DNA of 64,000 bases from Dyadobacter fermentans (GCF_019924045.1 NZ_JAHXBN010000007.1:62001-126000), one strand, 5' to 3'. Positions 17,537-26,134 are shown, counted from the first letter of the stretch. Notes: generated from the letters alone by a model not told the origin. Translations and numbers: made by a program.

Positions 17537-18604
17537 ATGAAAGCGTCTATGAAATATTTTCCAATTATAGTGATGATGATGGTAGTTGAAGCGGCTGTTG
17601 GTCAAACCGCATTGAAATGGAATGCATTGCCCGATTTGCCAGACGACCGAGGGTTTGCGGGCATGTTTGCGGGTGTAAGCCATGGCGCGTTGCTCTGCCT
17701 GGGCGGCGCGAATTTTCCCGACGGTTATCCCTGGGATGGCGGCGTCAAGAAATGGTATGACGGGATTTACTTGCTCGAACAAGGCGGTAGCTGGAAAAAG
17801 CTGCCACAGAAAATGGAAACCGCTGCCGGTTATGGCGTTTCGGTTTCCTATCAGGACCAAGTAATTCTGGTTGGCGGCAGTAATGCCAGAGAGCATTTGA
17901 GCCGGGTGATTGGCTACGAATGGGACGGCCAGGCGCTTGTCCGGCATAAATATCCTTCGCTGCCCTTTTCCCTGGCCAATATGTCAGGCGCCGTACTCGA
18001 AGACCTTCTGATTGTGGTCGGGGGGAATGTTTCGGCCACCGGTCCGGGGCTAGCTAAATGCCTGGTGCTGGATTTGAAGGATGTCCAAACCGGTTGGACT
18101 GAAATGGAACCCTGGCCTGGTCCGGGGCGTATCTTTCCGGTTTGCGCGACATTCGAGGGAGCTTTTTATATGTTCAGCGGTGAATCTACGGCGGTTAACT
18201 CCAAAGGAACCTCGTACAGGTTGATTCATCAGGACGGTTACCGGCTGAGCATCCAGTATTTGGCCGGACGGAGGAGCGTGCATTGGGAAAAGCTTGCAGC
18301 GATGCCAAGGGGTATGTCCGCTGGTGGTTCTTCGCTACCGGTGTTAAAGGGCGACCGGTTCTTGTTCTGGGGTGGGGTCGATGCCGTGACCGCCCAGCAT
18401 AAGACGCCTTCCTCGCACCCGGGGATTACCAACGATCTGTTGTACTACTTTCCCCACACCGATTCGTGGGAGTTTGTGGGCCGGCAGCAGCGTATTCCGG
18501 CCCGCGTGACGCTACCGGTAGTACATTGGCAAAATCAATGGTTTTACATTAGCGGGGAGATCAAACCCGGCATCAGAACGCCTGCTATTACGGGGGTTTA
18601 TTGA
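17537..18604 (+). CDS. Cyclically permuted mutarotase (NanM-like kelch protein)
   Basis: 355 residues with a signal peptide (cleavage near AVGQ, residue 23). Kelch-type blades are present, with the family hallmark GGANFPDGYPWDGG then KKWYDGIY, plus VGGSN and FWGGVD repeats. NanM of E. coli speeds conversion of alpha- to beta-N-acetylneuraminate in the periplasm, and this subfamily keeps that hallmark. It is the strongest sequence argument that the operon handles a sialic-acid-like sugar released by a retaining sialidase-type enzyme. It overlaps the TTG-initiated form of the next ORF by 4 bp. Confidence 0.87.
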   Translation: MKASMKYFPIIVMMMVVEAAVGQTALKWNALPDLPDDRGFAGMFAGVSHGALLCLGGANFPDGYPWDGGVKKWYDGIYLLEQGGSWKKLPQKMETAAGYGVSVSYQDQVILVGGSNAREHLSRVIGYEWDGQALVRHKYPSLPFSLANMSGAVLEDLLIVVGGNVSATGPGLAKCLVLDLKDVQTGWTEMEPWPGPGRIFPVCATFEGAFYMFSGESTAVNSKGTSYRLIHQDGYRLSIQYLAGRRSVHWEKLAAMPRGMSAGGSSLPVLKGDRFLFWGGVDAVTAQHKTPSSHPGITNDLLYYFPHTDSWEFVGRQQRIPARVTLPVVHWQNQWFYISGEIKPGIRTPAITGVY

Positions 18605-18633
18605 ATTTTATTGACTTTTGGCAGGGCAGATCC

Positions 18634-19569
18634 ATGAAAACCATCACATTTAAAGGATACCGTTTTTCCCAGCTCACATTGGGGACCGTTCAGTTGGGTA
18701 TGCCTTACGGGATATCCAATTTACAAGGCATGCCCGGCGACCGGGAAGCGCTTGACATGCTGCGCATGGCGGCGGGTGCAGGGATTACCACTTTCGATAC
18801 CGCCCGGCAGTATGGGGCTTCCGAGGCGCTCCTGGGTCGCTTTTTAGCAGACTATAAGGGAAAAAACCTGAATATGGTTTCCAAGTTTAAGATTGGCCCG
18901 CAGGGTGCCGTTTCATTGGAGCGGGCCTGGAAATCAGTAGAAACCAGTGTCAGAGCCTCTATCGAATGCCTGGGAGTCAGTAAACTGCCTGTATGCCTGC
19001 TGCACAAGGGAGAAGAGCCCATGGAAGCAGTGGCGGGCGTCCTGCCGGAGATCATTTCGCGGCTTAGGGAGCAGGAGTTGATCGATGTTGGCGGGGTGTC
19101 CGTGTATGAGCCGGCAGATGTTGCTTTTTGCCTGTCTGAGTCTCTTATTGAAGCGGTGCAGGTACCGGTCAACATTTTCGATCAGCGGCTGGTCGTTTCG
19201 GGCGCGTTGCAGCGCCTTGCACAGGCGCGAAAGCTGGTTTTTGCCCGCAGTGTGTTCCTGCAAGGATTGTTTTTCATGGATCCCGGTCAAATCAGTGGTA
19301 ATCTTAAACCAGCCATACCGTTTTTAAGGCAGCTTCATGCATTCGCCAGCGAATATCATCTTGATGTAGCGGGCATGGCGTTTTCTTACGTCAGGGACCT
19401 TCCAGGGATCGATAGTATCGTCGTGGGGGCAGTTACTTCGGCACAGCTGGCAGAGAATGTGAGGTTGCTCGACGCTCCGGAGATTCCAATGGCCCTTCGG
19501 GATGAATTTATCAAAGTATTTACAGCTGTCCCCGACGAAATTCTTACGCCGGGAAGATGGAAAGTTTAA
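18634..19569 (+). CDS. Aldo/keto reductase
   Basis: 311 residues from the ATG at 18634, preferred over an in-frame TTG at 18601 because the family core starts just after it (FSQLTLGTVQLGMPYG). A TIM-barrel AKR with FDTARQYG (catalytic Asp and Tyr), KFKIG lysine and a late SIVVGAVTSAQL cofactor loop. The GTVQLGMPYGISN opening recalls AKRs found in polysaccharide and nonulosonic-acid gene sets. Probably NAD(P)-dependent oxidation or reduction of a sugar aldehyde/keto group. It lies 29 bp after the mutarotase and 7 bp before the last SDR. Confidence 0.85.
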   Translation: MKTITFKGYRFSQLTLGTVQLGMPYGISNLQGMPGDREALDMLRMAAGAGITTFDTARQYGASEALLGRFLADYKGKNLNMVSKFKIGPQGAVSLERAWKSVETSVRASIECLGVSKLPVCLLHKGEEPMEAVAGVLPEIISRLREQELIDVGGVSVYEPADVAFCLSESLIEAVQVPVNIFDQRLVVSGALQRLAQARKLVFARSVFLQGLFFMDPGQISGNLKPAIPFLRQLHAFASEYHLDVAGMAFSYVRDLPGIDSIVVGAVTSAQLAENVRLLDAPEIPMALRDEFIKVFTAVPDEILTPGRWKV

Positions 19570-19576
19570 TCAGACG

Positions 19577-20368
19577 ATGAACCAGTTATTTAGTTTGACC
19601 GGCAAAGTGGCGATCGTAACGGGCGGAGCCGGTTTTTTTGGTACACCTATATCTACGGCCCTCGCGGAGGCGGGAGCTCGTGTAGTTATCGCCTCACGCA
19701 ATGTCAGCACAGGGGAGCTTTTAGCGGCCGGGTTGTCGTCCCGGGGCTTTCTTGCCACGGCCATGTTCCTGGACCTGGAAAATGAGGCTTCAATCCGGGC
19801 GCTTGTTGAAACTGTGACGGCCATGTTCGGCCGCATCGATATTCTCGTCAATAATGCTGTTTCGAGGCAGGGTTTTCAAAACCTGGAAGAAATAGAAATT
19901 GAAGGCTGGGAAGCTGCCCAGCGCGTTAATGCCACCGGACTTGTGCTGATGACGCGGGCGGTTATCGAACCTATGAAGGCCGCCGGCAAGGGAAGTATTA
20001 TTAATATCGGGTCGATCCAGGGCGCAGTAGGGCCGCATTTCCCTGTTTACGGACAGACCGGGATGACGAGTCCGGTCAACTATACCTACGACAAATGGGG
20101 TATGGTGGGCTTTACCAAATGGTTGGCCAATTTTTACGGTCGATACAACATCCGCGCCAATTGCATTAGTCCGGGGGGATACGGGCCCGGCGTTGCACAG
20201 CTGGAAGGCAAGGAGGAATTCATTGAAAACTATAAAAGGCTTACTCCGTTAGGACGGTTCGCCGATGATGCGGATATCAAAGGGCCCGTAGTATTTATGG
20301 CCTCGGATGCATCGGCATTCATAACCGGGCACAACCTGCTGGTCGATGGCGGCTGGACGAGCTGGTAG
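19577..20368 (+). CDS. SDR family oxidoreductase (PtmA-like)
   Basis: 263 residues from the ATG at 19577 (MNQLFSLTG); an in-frame ATG at 19502 lies inside the AKR gene and is unlikely. TGGAGFFGTPIS loop, NNAVSRQ, INIGSIQG serine, YTYDKWG (Tyr and Lys) and LLVDGGWTSW end. The GGAGF loop, insertion before the tyrosine and GGWT end resemble SDRs such as PtmA from nonulosonic-acid modification loci. Last gene of the operon. It may oxidise a hydroxyl of the sugar or of the aldolase product. Confidence 0.87.
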   Translation: MNQLFSLTGKVAIVTGGAGFFGTPISTALAEAGARVVIASRNVSTGELLAAGLSSRGFLATAMFLDLENEASIRALVETVTAMFGRIDILVNNAVSRQGFQNLEEIEIEGWEAAQRVNATGLVLMTRAVIEPMKAAGKGSIINIGSIQGAVGPHFPVYGQTGMTSPVNYTYDKWGMVGFTKWLANFYGRYNIRANCISPGGYGPGVAQLEGKEEFIENYKRLTPLGRFADDADIKGPVVFMASDASAFITGHNLLVDGGWTSW

Positions 20369-20450
20369 TTGGCAGCTAAGCTATTTCTGGCGATAATGAA
20401 CAGCTGATTTTGCTTGATCAGGTAGTTGTATTAAGTGTCCGATATTTTAG

Positions 20451-20477
20451 GGCTCCTGTTTATCTCGAAACAGAGCC
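20451..20477 (+). terminator. Hairpin between the catabolic operon and the TetR gene
   Basis: GGCT-C-CTGTTT pairs with AAACAG-AGCC (10 pairs, one bulged C, 6-nt loop) 83 bp after the operon's last stop and before the convergent TetR gene. No U-tract follows, so this is a weak terminator call. Confidence 0.3.
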
Positions 20478-20557
20478 GCCGCATTCGGATCGTTTAAAGC
20501 GGCCTGCATTGCTCTTGTATTATTGTATTTCGGCATACTAAAAATTCAAGCGCGATC

Positions 20558-21247
20558 TCAAACTTGCAAATCGCTCTTTCTAATGCTCCTAAAAAGCAGA
20601 TCTGTTAAAAAACTTACAACAAACGCGCGATCATCTCCGGTTTTATTGTCGGTAAGTCTTGGCAGGTAGCTGCAAAAAAACTGTTGGTAATGAGCGGTTT
20701 CGATCAGTGTGCTGCTTAGCGATCTTGGATAAGGGTAAGCGGGGTTGTATTCGGTGATGACCTGAGCGATTGTGGCACAAAGATCCTTATAGGGTTTAAA
20801 GACCTCAGATTTGTTGATTTCCCCTACCTCCTTGACCAGGTATACCTTGCTGCTTTCACTGATAATGATTTGGTTCAGGAATTTCACATTATAATTCAAT
20901 GCTCCAGCGCTCTGAGGTAATTCCTGCGTGAGCAGCTCGATAATTACATGCAGTTTTTGCCCAGGGTCCGCGACGTTCTGCAATTTGAACATTACAAGGA
21001 ACTCCATATAGCTCCAATACCAGTTCAGGATGTAGAGCAACAGCCGGTGTTTGTTTTCGAAATAGCGGTAAACGGTTGCTTCGGTAGTGTTCACCTGCAA
21101 TGCCAACTTCTTAAATGTAAAGTGCTCGAAGCCAAGTTCGTAAATGAGCTCAATGGCCGTCTTGATGAGCTGTTTACCCACCTCGCTGCTCTCAGGGTCT
21201 TTTAAGTAGACCTTCTCATTCAAATGAAAACTAACATGAAATTCCAT
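20558..21247 (-). CDS. TetR/AcrR family transcriptional regulator
   Basis: 229 residues. The N-terminal HTH is clear (FTFKKLALQVNTTEATVYRYFENKHRLL, about residues 42-70); the C-terminal helices are not assignable to a ligand. It is divergent from the ABC/HlyD/TolC operon that begins 147 bp away, the usual layout for a local exporter repressor. Two palindromes in the gap (21284-21296 and 21335-21345) are candidate operators. The inducer is probably a compound moved by the exporter or a membrane stress signal. Confidence 0.88.
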   Translation of the reverse strand: MEFHVSFHLNEKVYLKDPESSEVGKQLIKTAIELIYELGFEHFTFKKLALQVNTTEATVYRYFENKHRLLLYILNWYWSYMEFLVMFKLQNVADPGQKLHVIIELLTQELPQSAGALNYNVKFLNQIIISESSKVYLVKEVGEINKSEVFKPYKDLCATIAQVITEYNPAYPYPRSLSSTLIETAHYQQFFCSYLPRLTDNKTGDDRAFVVSFLTDLLFRSIRKSDLQV

Positions 21248-21283
21248 ACAACCATCGATTATTGCACTAAAATAGTAAAATGT

Positions 21284-21296
21284 CTGTCATGGACAG
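21284..21296. promoter_or_regulatory. Candidate TetR operator (CTGTC-ATG-GACAG)
   Basis: Perfect 5-3-5 inverted repeat, 37 bp upstream of the TetR start and 99 bp upstream of the ABC gene start. Its place in the divergent gap suggests autoregulation. Confidence 0.4.
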
Positions 21297-21334
21297 TAAA
21301 TATATCGGAATAAAAATTTCACTTTATTGTAAGG

Positions 21335-21345
21335 TAGTAATACTA
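21335..21345. promoter_or_regulatory. Second palindrome in the TetR/ABC gap (TAGTA-A-TACTA)
   Basis: Perfect 5-1-5 inverted repeat centred 28 bp upstream of the exporter's -7 element, where a repressor could block a -33 contact. It does not resemble the palindrome at 21284-21296. Confidence 0.3.
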
Positions 21346-21364
21346 TTATTGATGTAAGCATAGT

Positions 21365-21372
21365 TATATTTG
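21365..21372 (+). promoter_or_regulatory. -7 element (TATATTTG) for the exporter operon
   Basis: Exact TAnnTTTG match 22 bp before the ATG of the ABC gene, which implies a short leader starting near 21378. No convincing -33 TTTG is seen. Confidence 0.5.
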
Positions 21373-21394
21373 CGGTGAAACCCAATTAAGAACT

Positions 21395-23080
21395 ATGAAA
21401 AAGGTAAACCCCTTCAAGCGATTATGGGATTTGATATTGCTTGACCGGTCGGACATCATAGCGGTGTACTTCTACGCAATGCTAAGCGGCCTGGTCAATT
21501 TAAGTCTTCCCCTGGGCATTCAGGCAATCATCGGGTTCGTGTTGGGAGCCTCCATGGTGACCTCCATTTACGTATTGATAACCCTTGTTGTGACCGGCGT
21601 GGTGGTTGTAGGGCTCATGCAAATCAATCAGATGAGGATCATTGAAAAGATCCAGCAGAAAATTTTCACCCGCTACGCCTTCGAGTTCGCCGATAAAATA
21701 CCGCGCTTCGACCTGATCAAAACCGACAAGTTTTATCTCCCCGAGAAAGTCAACCGTTTTTTTGACGTTCTCAATGTCCAAAAAGGTTTATCCAAGCTTC
21801 TGCTCGACGTCCCTGCGGCAAGTATACAGATCGTCTTCGGCCTCATGCTGCTGGCACTTTATCACTCCTTCTTCATCGTATTCGGTCTTACGCTCATCGT
21901 CGTCCTCACCATTATTTTCCGTCTGACCGGTACGAAGGGCCTCGACACCAGCCTCGAAGAGAGCGTCCATAAATATAAAACAGTGGCATGGCTGCAAGAA
22001 ATGGCGCGGGTTATCAACCCGTTCAAGCTCAGCTATGACACCCATTTCAACCTCACCCGCACGGACGTCCATGTAAACGAATACCTGAACAGCCGCACGG
22101 AGCACTTTTCGGTGCTGCTGTTGCAATACAAGACGCTCGTGTTCACGAAGGTGGCGATCACCACTGCCATGCTGGCCGGAGGTGCTTTCCTCTTGCTGCG
22201 CCAGCAGCTGAATATCGGTGAGTTCATCGCGGCTGAAATTGTGGTGCTTGCGGTGATCAATGCAGTGGAGAAGCTGATCGTGAACCTCGATACCGTTTAC
22301 GATGTGGTGACCGGCCTCGAAAAGCTTGCGTCGGTGACGGAAAACCTCTCGGAGAAAGACGGTACACTTCCCGTCGACTCGGCCGGCAAGGGTGTAGCCA
22401 TTGAATTGCAGAACTTCTCGTTTTCTTTTCCCGATAACCGGAATGTGTTTTCCGGGATCAATTTGCAGATTCCGGCCGGCAGCCTGGTGGGTGTTTCCAC
22501 CATGGGGCGCCTCGGTAAATCAACTTTCCTGAAAATCCTCGCGGGGCATTACCAGGACTTCTCGGGCTCCCTGCTGTTCAACAAAGTGCCGCTTTGCAAT
22601 TACAGGCTTGCAGCGCTTCGGATGAAGATGGGCTTGTACCTGAACCAGCGGGAAGTTTTTACCGGTACGGTTTGGGACAACATTATCGACGGCAGAAGCC
22701 ACATTACCTCCGAGGAAATCATCGACCTCGCCGAGCAAAGTGGGCTCTCCGGCTTCCTCGACCAGCTTCCGCAAGGCTTTCAAACGCAGGTGGCGCCGCA
22801 TGGCAAAAACCTTCCGGGACATTATATCAAACGCATTTCACTTCTGAGGGCGTTGCTCAATAAGCCCCGGCTGCTCCTGCTCGAAGACCCATGGGAGGGG
22901 CTGGCAGGGCATGAAAGGCAGAAACTTACCCAATACCTGACGGGCAGGCCCAACGATGCGACGGTCATCGTGGCTGGCAGCGAACCAGCCTTCCTGAAAG
23001 CATGCGATTATCAGATTTTGCTCAGTAACGGTACAGCAACTCTAACCGAGAACATCGAAAATGGATCAGGCGAACTATAA
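21395..23080 (+). CDS. ABC exporter subunit (membrane + ATPase fusion) with degenerate ATPase motifs
   Basis: 561 residues: about six membrane helices (to about residue 310), then an ATPase domain. No C39 peptidase domain. Motifs differ from consensus: Walker A reads STMGRLGKST (about 368-377) with no first glycine; the signature is LPGHY (about 473-477) instead of LSGGQ; Walker B is LLLLED with the Asp-Glu order reversed; the H-loop has AGSEP without histidine (about 525). A Q-loop glutamine remains (YLNQREVF). Context is a type I secretion-like export unit with HlyD and TolC partners. ATP may still bind, but efficient hydrolysis by a homodimer is doubtful; an unlinked partner subunit is possible. 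Confidence 0.85.
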   Translation: MKKVNPFKRLWDLILLDRSDIIAVYFYAMLSGLVNLSLPLGIQAIIGFVLGASMVTSIYVLITLVVTGVVVVGLMQINQMRIIEKIQQKIFTRYAFEFADKIPRFDLIKTDKFYLPEKVNRFFDVLNVQKGLSKLLLDVPAASIQIVFGLMLLALYHSFFIVFGLTLIVVLTIIFRLTGTKGLDTSLEESVHKYKTVAWLQEMARVINPFKLSYDTHFNLTRTDVHVNEYLNSRTEHFSVLLLQYKTLVFTKVAITTAMLAGGAFLLLRQQLNIGEFIAAEIVVLAVINAVEKLIVNLDTVYDVVTGLEKLASVTENLSEKDGTLPVDSAGKGVAIELQNFSFSFPDNRNVFSGINLQIPAGSLVGVSTMGRLGKSTFLKILAGHYQDFSGSLLFNKVPLCNYRLAALRMKMGLYLNQREVFTGTVWDNIIDGRSHITSEEIIDLAEQSGLSGFLDQLPQGFQTQVAPHGKNLPGHYIKRISLLRALLNKPRLLLLEDPWEGLAGHERQKLTQYLTGRPNDATVIVAGSEPAFLKACDYQILLSNGTATLTENIENGSGEL

Positions 23081-24389
23081 AATCCCTCTTAAATCGTTCG
23101 ACACGATTTACATGCGCGAACACGAAAGCAAGGTCCGCTACTGGTTCTACGGAATCATGCTAATCCTTGTGCTGGGGCTTTTCCTGCCCTGGACGCAAAA
23201 TATCAAGGCGCGCGGGTCGATCACGACACTTTACCAGGAGCAGCGCCCCCAGGATATCGTTTCTCCGATCCCAGGCCGTATTGCCAAGTGGTATGTGAAG
23301 GAGGGAGATTTTGTGCAGAAAGGCGATACGATCGCACAGATTTCGGAGATCAAGGAAGATTATCTCGACCCGAACCTTGTGGGCCGTACGCAGCGACAGC
23401 TCGATGCGAAAAAGGGCTCCGTCCGGTACTACAAAGGCAAAGCAGCCACGGCCGCCTCGCAGATACAGGCATTGGAAGCATCCAAAAAACTGAAAATCCA
23501 GCAGCTCAAAAATAAACTCGGCCAACTCGACAGCAAATTGGCCAGCGAACAGGCGGAGCTGGAAGCGGTGAATAATGAGTACAACCTGGCGAAAGACCAG
23601 TACGAACGTCAGGAGAAAATGCAGCAGGAGGGGCTCGTGTCCAAAACCCAGCTGCAACAGCGCAATACCGCATTCCGGAATGCTATGGCCAAGCGCGTGA
23701 CGGCTGAAAACAAGGTAGCGCAGACCAAACAGGAAATCCTGATCACGCAGATCGAGCAGAATGGGGTGGAGCAGGAGTATGCTGAAAAGATCAGTAAGGC
23801 CGAGGGCGACCGGCTGCAAAGCCTGAGCAACATCGCTTCGGGCGAAGGCGAAATGGCGAAACTGGAAAACCAGGTAACCAACTATACGATCCGTAATGGG
23901 ATGTACATTATCACCGCCCCGCAGGACGGGCAGATCGTACAGGCTAACAAGGCCGGTATCGGGGAAATTCTCAAAGACGGCGAACGCATTACGGTGATCG
24001 TGCCCACGCGCACGCAATACGCGGTGGAAATGTTCGTCCGTCCGGTGGACCTGCCGCTGATCAGCGTCGGACAAAAAGTGCGATTCATGTTCGATGGCTT
24101 CCCGGCAATCATTTTCAGCGGTTGGCCCGAAAACAGCTATGGTACATTTGGGGGCAAAGTCGTTGCTTATGAGCATACGATCAGCACCAACGGGCTTTTC
24201 AGGGTACTGGTAGCCGAAGATACTACCGACCGCCCCTGGCCGCAGCAGTTGAAACTCGGCACCGGGGCGCAGGCCATTGCCTTGCTGAAAGACGTGCCGG
24301 TATGGTACGAACTCTGGCGTAATATCAATGGCTTTCCGCCCGACTACTACATGCTGAAAGAGCCGGCCGCAAAAAGTAAAGAAAAATGA
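23061..24389 (+). CDS. HlyD-family periplasmic adaptor
   Basis: 442 residues. One N-terminal membrane span (about 28-47, YGIMLILVLGLFLPW), a split lipoyl domain (VSPIPGRIAKWYVKEGDFVQKGD and later ITAPQDGQIVQANKAG), a long coiled coil between them (about 110-280, rich in Lys/Gln/Glu), then a beta-barrel domain with VGQKVRFMFDG. It bridges the inner-membrane ABC protein and the outer-membrane TolC channel. Its start overlaps the ABC gene by 20 bp and its stop overlaps the TolC gene by 4 bp, so the three subunits are coupled. Confidence 0.92.
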   Translation: MDQANYKIPLKSFDTIYMREHESKVRYWFYGIMLILVLGLFLPWTQNIKARGSITTLYQEQRPQDIVSPIPGRIAKWYVKEGDFVQKGDTIAQISEIKEDYLDPNLVGRTQRQLDAKKGSVRYYKGKAATAASQIQALEASKKLKIQQLKNKLGQLDSKLASEQAELEAVNNEYNLAKDQYERQEKMQQEGLVSKTQLQQRNTAFRNAMAKRVTAENKVAQTKQEILITQIEQNGVEQEYAEKISKAEGDRLQSLSNIASGEGEMAKLENQVTNYTIRNGMYIITAPQDGQIVQANKAGIGEILKDGERITVIVPTRTQYAVEMFVRPVDLPLISVGQKVRFMFDGFPAIIFSGWPENSYGTFGGKVVAYEHTISTNGLFRVLVAEDTTDRPWPQQLKLGTGAQAIALLKDVPVWYELWRNINGFPPDYYMLKEPAAKSKEK

Positions 24390-25816
24390 AGCGGCAGCCT
24401 ATGAGAACGATCGGAATACAGCTGGCCTTGCTGGTGGCTACGGCGCTTTTCGCTTCGGCATCGGCCCAGGATTCGACCCGGACACTAAGCGGCGCGCAGG
24501 TGCTGGAGTTGGTGCGTAGGTACCATCCCGTGGCCCGGCAGGCGCGCATTCATGTGGATAAGGCCCAGGCCGGGCTGCTCGTAGCTCGCGGTGGCTTCGA
24601 TCCTGTGGTGGGCGCCTATGTGGCCCGCAAGCGGTTCGGCGGGGTGGAATATTACGACCGCACGTCGCCGGAAATCGTGATCCCAACCTGGTACGGCATC
24701 GAAGTGTACAGCGGTATCGATAACTACACCGGCGAGCGTCTCGACCCAACCATGTCCAAAGGGCAATCGTCGTTCATCGGGGCGAGCATTCCGCTGGGCA
24801 AAGACCTGCTGATGGATAAGCGGCGTGCCTATTTAAAACAGGCCAAAATTTTCGCTTCCATGGCCGAAACGGAGCAACGGCTTTACATCAACGATTTGCT
24901 GATGGATGCCATGGAAGCCTACTGGGCTTGGGTGAGCAGCTATAACCTCTACCAGGTAATGCGGACGGCCGTAGCCATCAACGGGGAAAGGATGGAGTTC
25001 GTGCGGAAGGCATTCGAAAATGGGGAGCGCGCGGCCATCGACACCGTGGAGGCGCTGTCGCAGCTGCAAAGTTTCCAATACCAGGAGATGCAGTACCGCG
25101 TGCAGTTTCGGAACGCCGGTCTGGCGCTTTCCAGCTTTCTGTGGACCGAATCGGCGACTCCCTACAATCTCCCCGAAATCATTTCACCACCCGCTGCCTG
25201 GGACGACCCGAATCTGCTGAAAGACATGGAGCTGGACTTGAATGCCTTGCTGACGATCGTGGAAAATTCACACCCTGCTTTGCGTGTGTACGACTACAAG
25301 CTGCGTGCCCTGGATGTGGAAAAGAAACTGAAATTCCAGGAATTGCTACCGAAGGCCGATTTCCGGTATAACCACCTCAGCAAAGGTTACAATGCATTTT
25401 CGGGCATTTCTGAATCGGCGTTCCTGGGAAATAATTACCAATATGGTTTCAAATTTGAAATACCGCTGCGGTTGTCCGCAGGGCGGGGCGAGTACCGGAA
25501 AGCCGGCCTGAAAATCATGGAAACCCGCCTGGACCAGGCCCAAAAGCAGCTCGATCTGCAATTAAAAATAAAGCAGTACCACAATGAATATGCCATACTG
25601 AAAGAGCAGATCGGCCTGCAAACGATGAACTATGCCAACTACCAAAAGCTGCTGGAAGCCGAGCAAACGCGGCTGAACAATGGCGAAAGCTCGTTGTTTC
25701 TCGTCAACAGCCGCGAAAACAAAGTGCTCGAAGCGCAGCAAAAACTGATAGAGCTGAAAGCCAAATTTTTCAAAACGGCGTACGCGGTGCAATGGACGGC
25801 GGGCCTGCTTAACTAG
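24386..25816 (+). CDS. TolC family outer-membrane efflux protein
   Basis: 476 residues with a signal peptide ending near residue 28 (ASASAQ). Two OEP repeats are separated near residue 270, with heptad-rich helices such as RRAYLKQAKIFASMAETEQR and the late LEAEQTRLNNGESSLFLVNSRE helix. It forms the trimeric outer-membrane duct of the export system encoded by the two upstream genes. Third and last gene of the unit; a Crp/Fnr remnant follows. Confidence 0.92.
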   Translation: MKRQPMRTIGIQLALLVATALFASASAQDSTRTLSGAQVLELVRRYHPVARQARIHVDKAQAGLLVARGGFDPVVGAYVARKRFGGVEYYDRTSPEIVIPTWYGIEVYSGIDNYTGERLDPTMSKGQSSFIGASIPLGKDLLMDKRRAYLKQAKIFASMAETEQRLYINDLLMDAMEAYWAWVSSYNLYQVMRTAVAINGERMEFVRKAFENGERAAIDTVEALSQLQSFQYQEMQYRVQFRNAGLALSSFLWTESATPYNLPEIISPPAAWDDPNLLKDMELDLNALLTIVENSHPALRVYDYKLRALDVEKKLKFQELLPKADFRYNHLSKGYNAFSGISESAFLGNNYQYGFKFEIPLRLSAGRGEYRKAGLKIMETRLDQAQKQLDLQLKIKQYHNEYAILKEQIGLQTMNYANYQKLLEAEQTRLNNGESSLFLVNSRENKVLEAQQKLIELKAKFFKTAYAVQWTAGLLN

Positions 25817-25850
25817 TTGGTGGCAGCGCCGCCCCGGAGTAGATTCAATC

Positions 25851-26117
25851 GCCATCTCCGGGGAAGATATTGCTTCAATGTCGGGAACGGCGACCGAGAC
25901 GGTGATCCGTATGTTCTCCGATTTTAAGGACGAACTTTTGATCGAAATGAAAGGCAGGACTATCACCGCTCTGGAAAGCAGCAGGCCAAAGGCGTTGGGC
26001 CTATGCAAGAAATATCCGGACCTTTTAAGTAGTTACACCGGCCGGCTTGCAGTGCACCAGGATGTCTCATTGTTCTTTGTGTGGTTAGAATATGTGATTG
26101 ATAACCAATTGGTTTAG
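25851..26117 (+). pseudogene. Crp/Fnr-type helix-turn-helix remnant
   Basis: The open frame reads GEDIASMSGTATETVIRMFS then FKDELLIEMKGRTITALES, which matches the winged-helix C-terminus of Crp/Fnr regulators (ATETVIR recognition helix, short wing and final strand). The cyclic-nucleotide-binding domain is missing; upstream sequence runs straight into the TolC 3' end. After the HTH the frame continues for about 40 codons of unrelated sequence. An ATG at 25878 would give a 79-residue product without the first part of the HTH. I read it as a truncated gene in the otherwise empty 25817-26186 interval. Confidence 0.5.
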
Positions 26118-26118
26118 A

Positions 26119-26134
26119 TATGACTATGGTCATA
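26119..26134. promoter_or_regulatory. Palindrome upstream of the small membrane protein (TATGAC-TATG-GTCATA)
   Basis: Perfect 6-4-6 inverted repeat 53 bp before the ATG at 26187, next to a near -7 element (TAATTTGG). It looks like an operator; the regulator is unknown. Confidence 0.35.
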
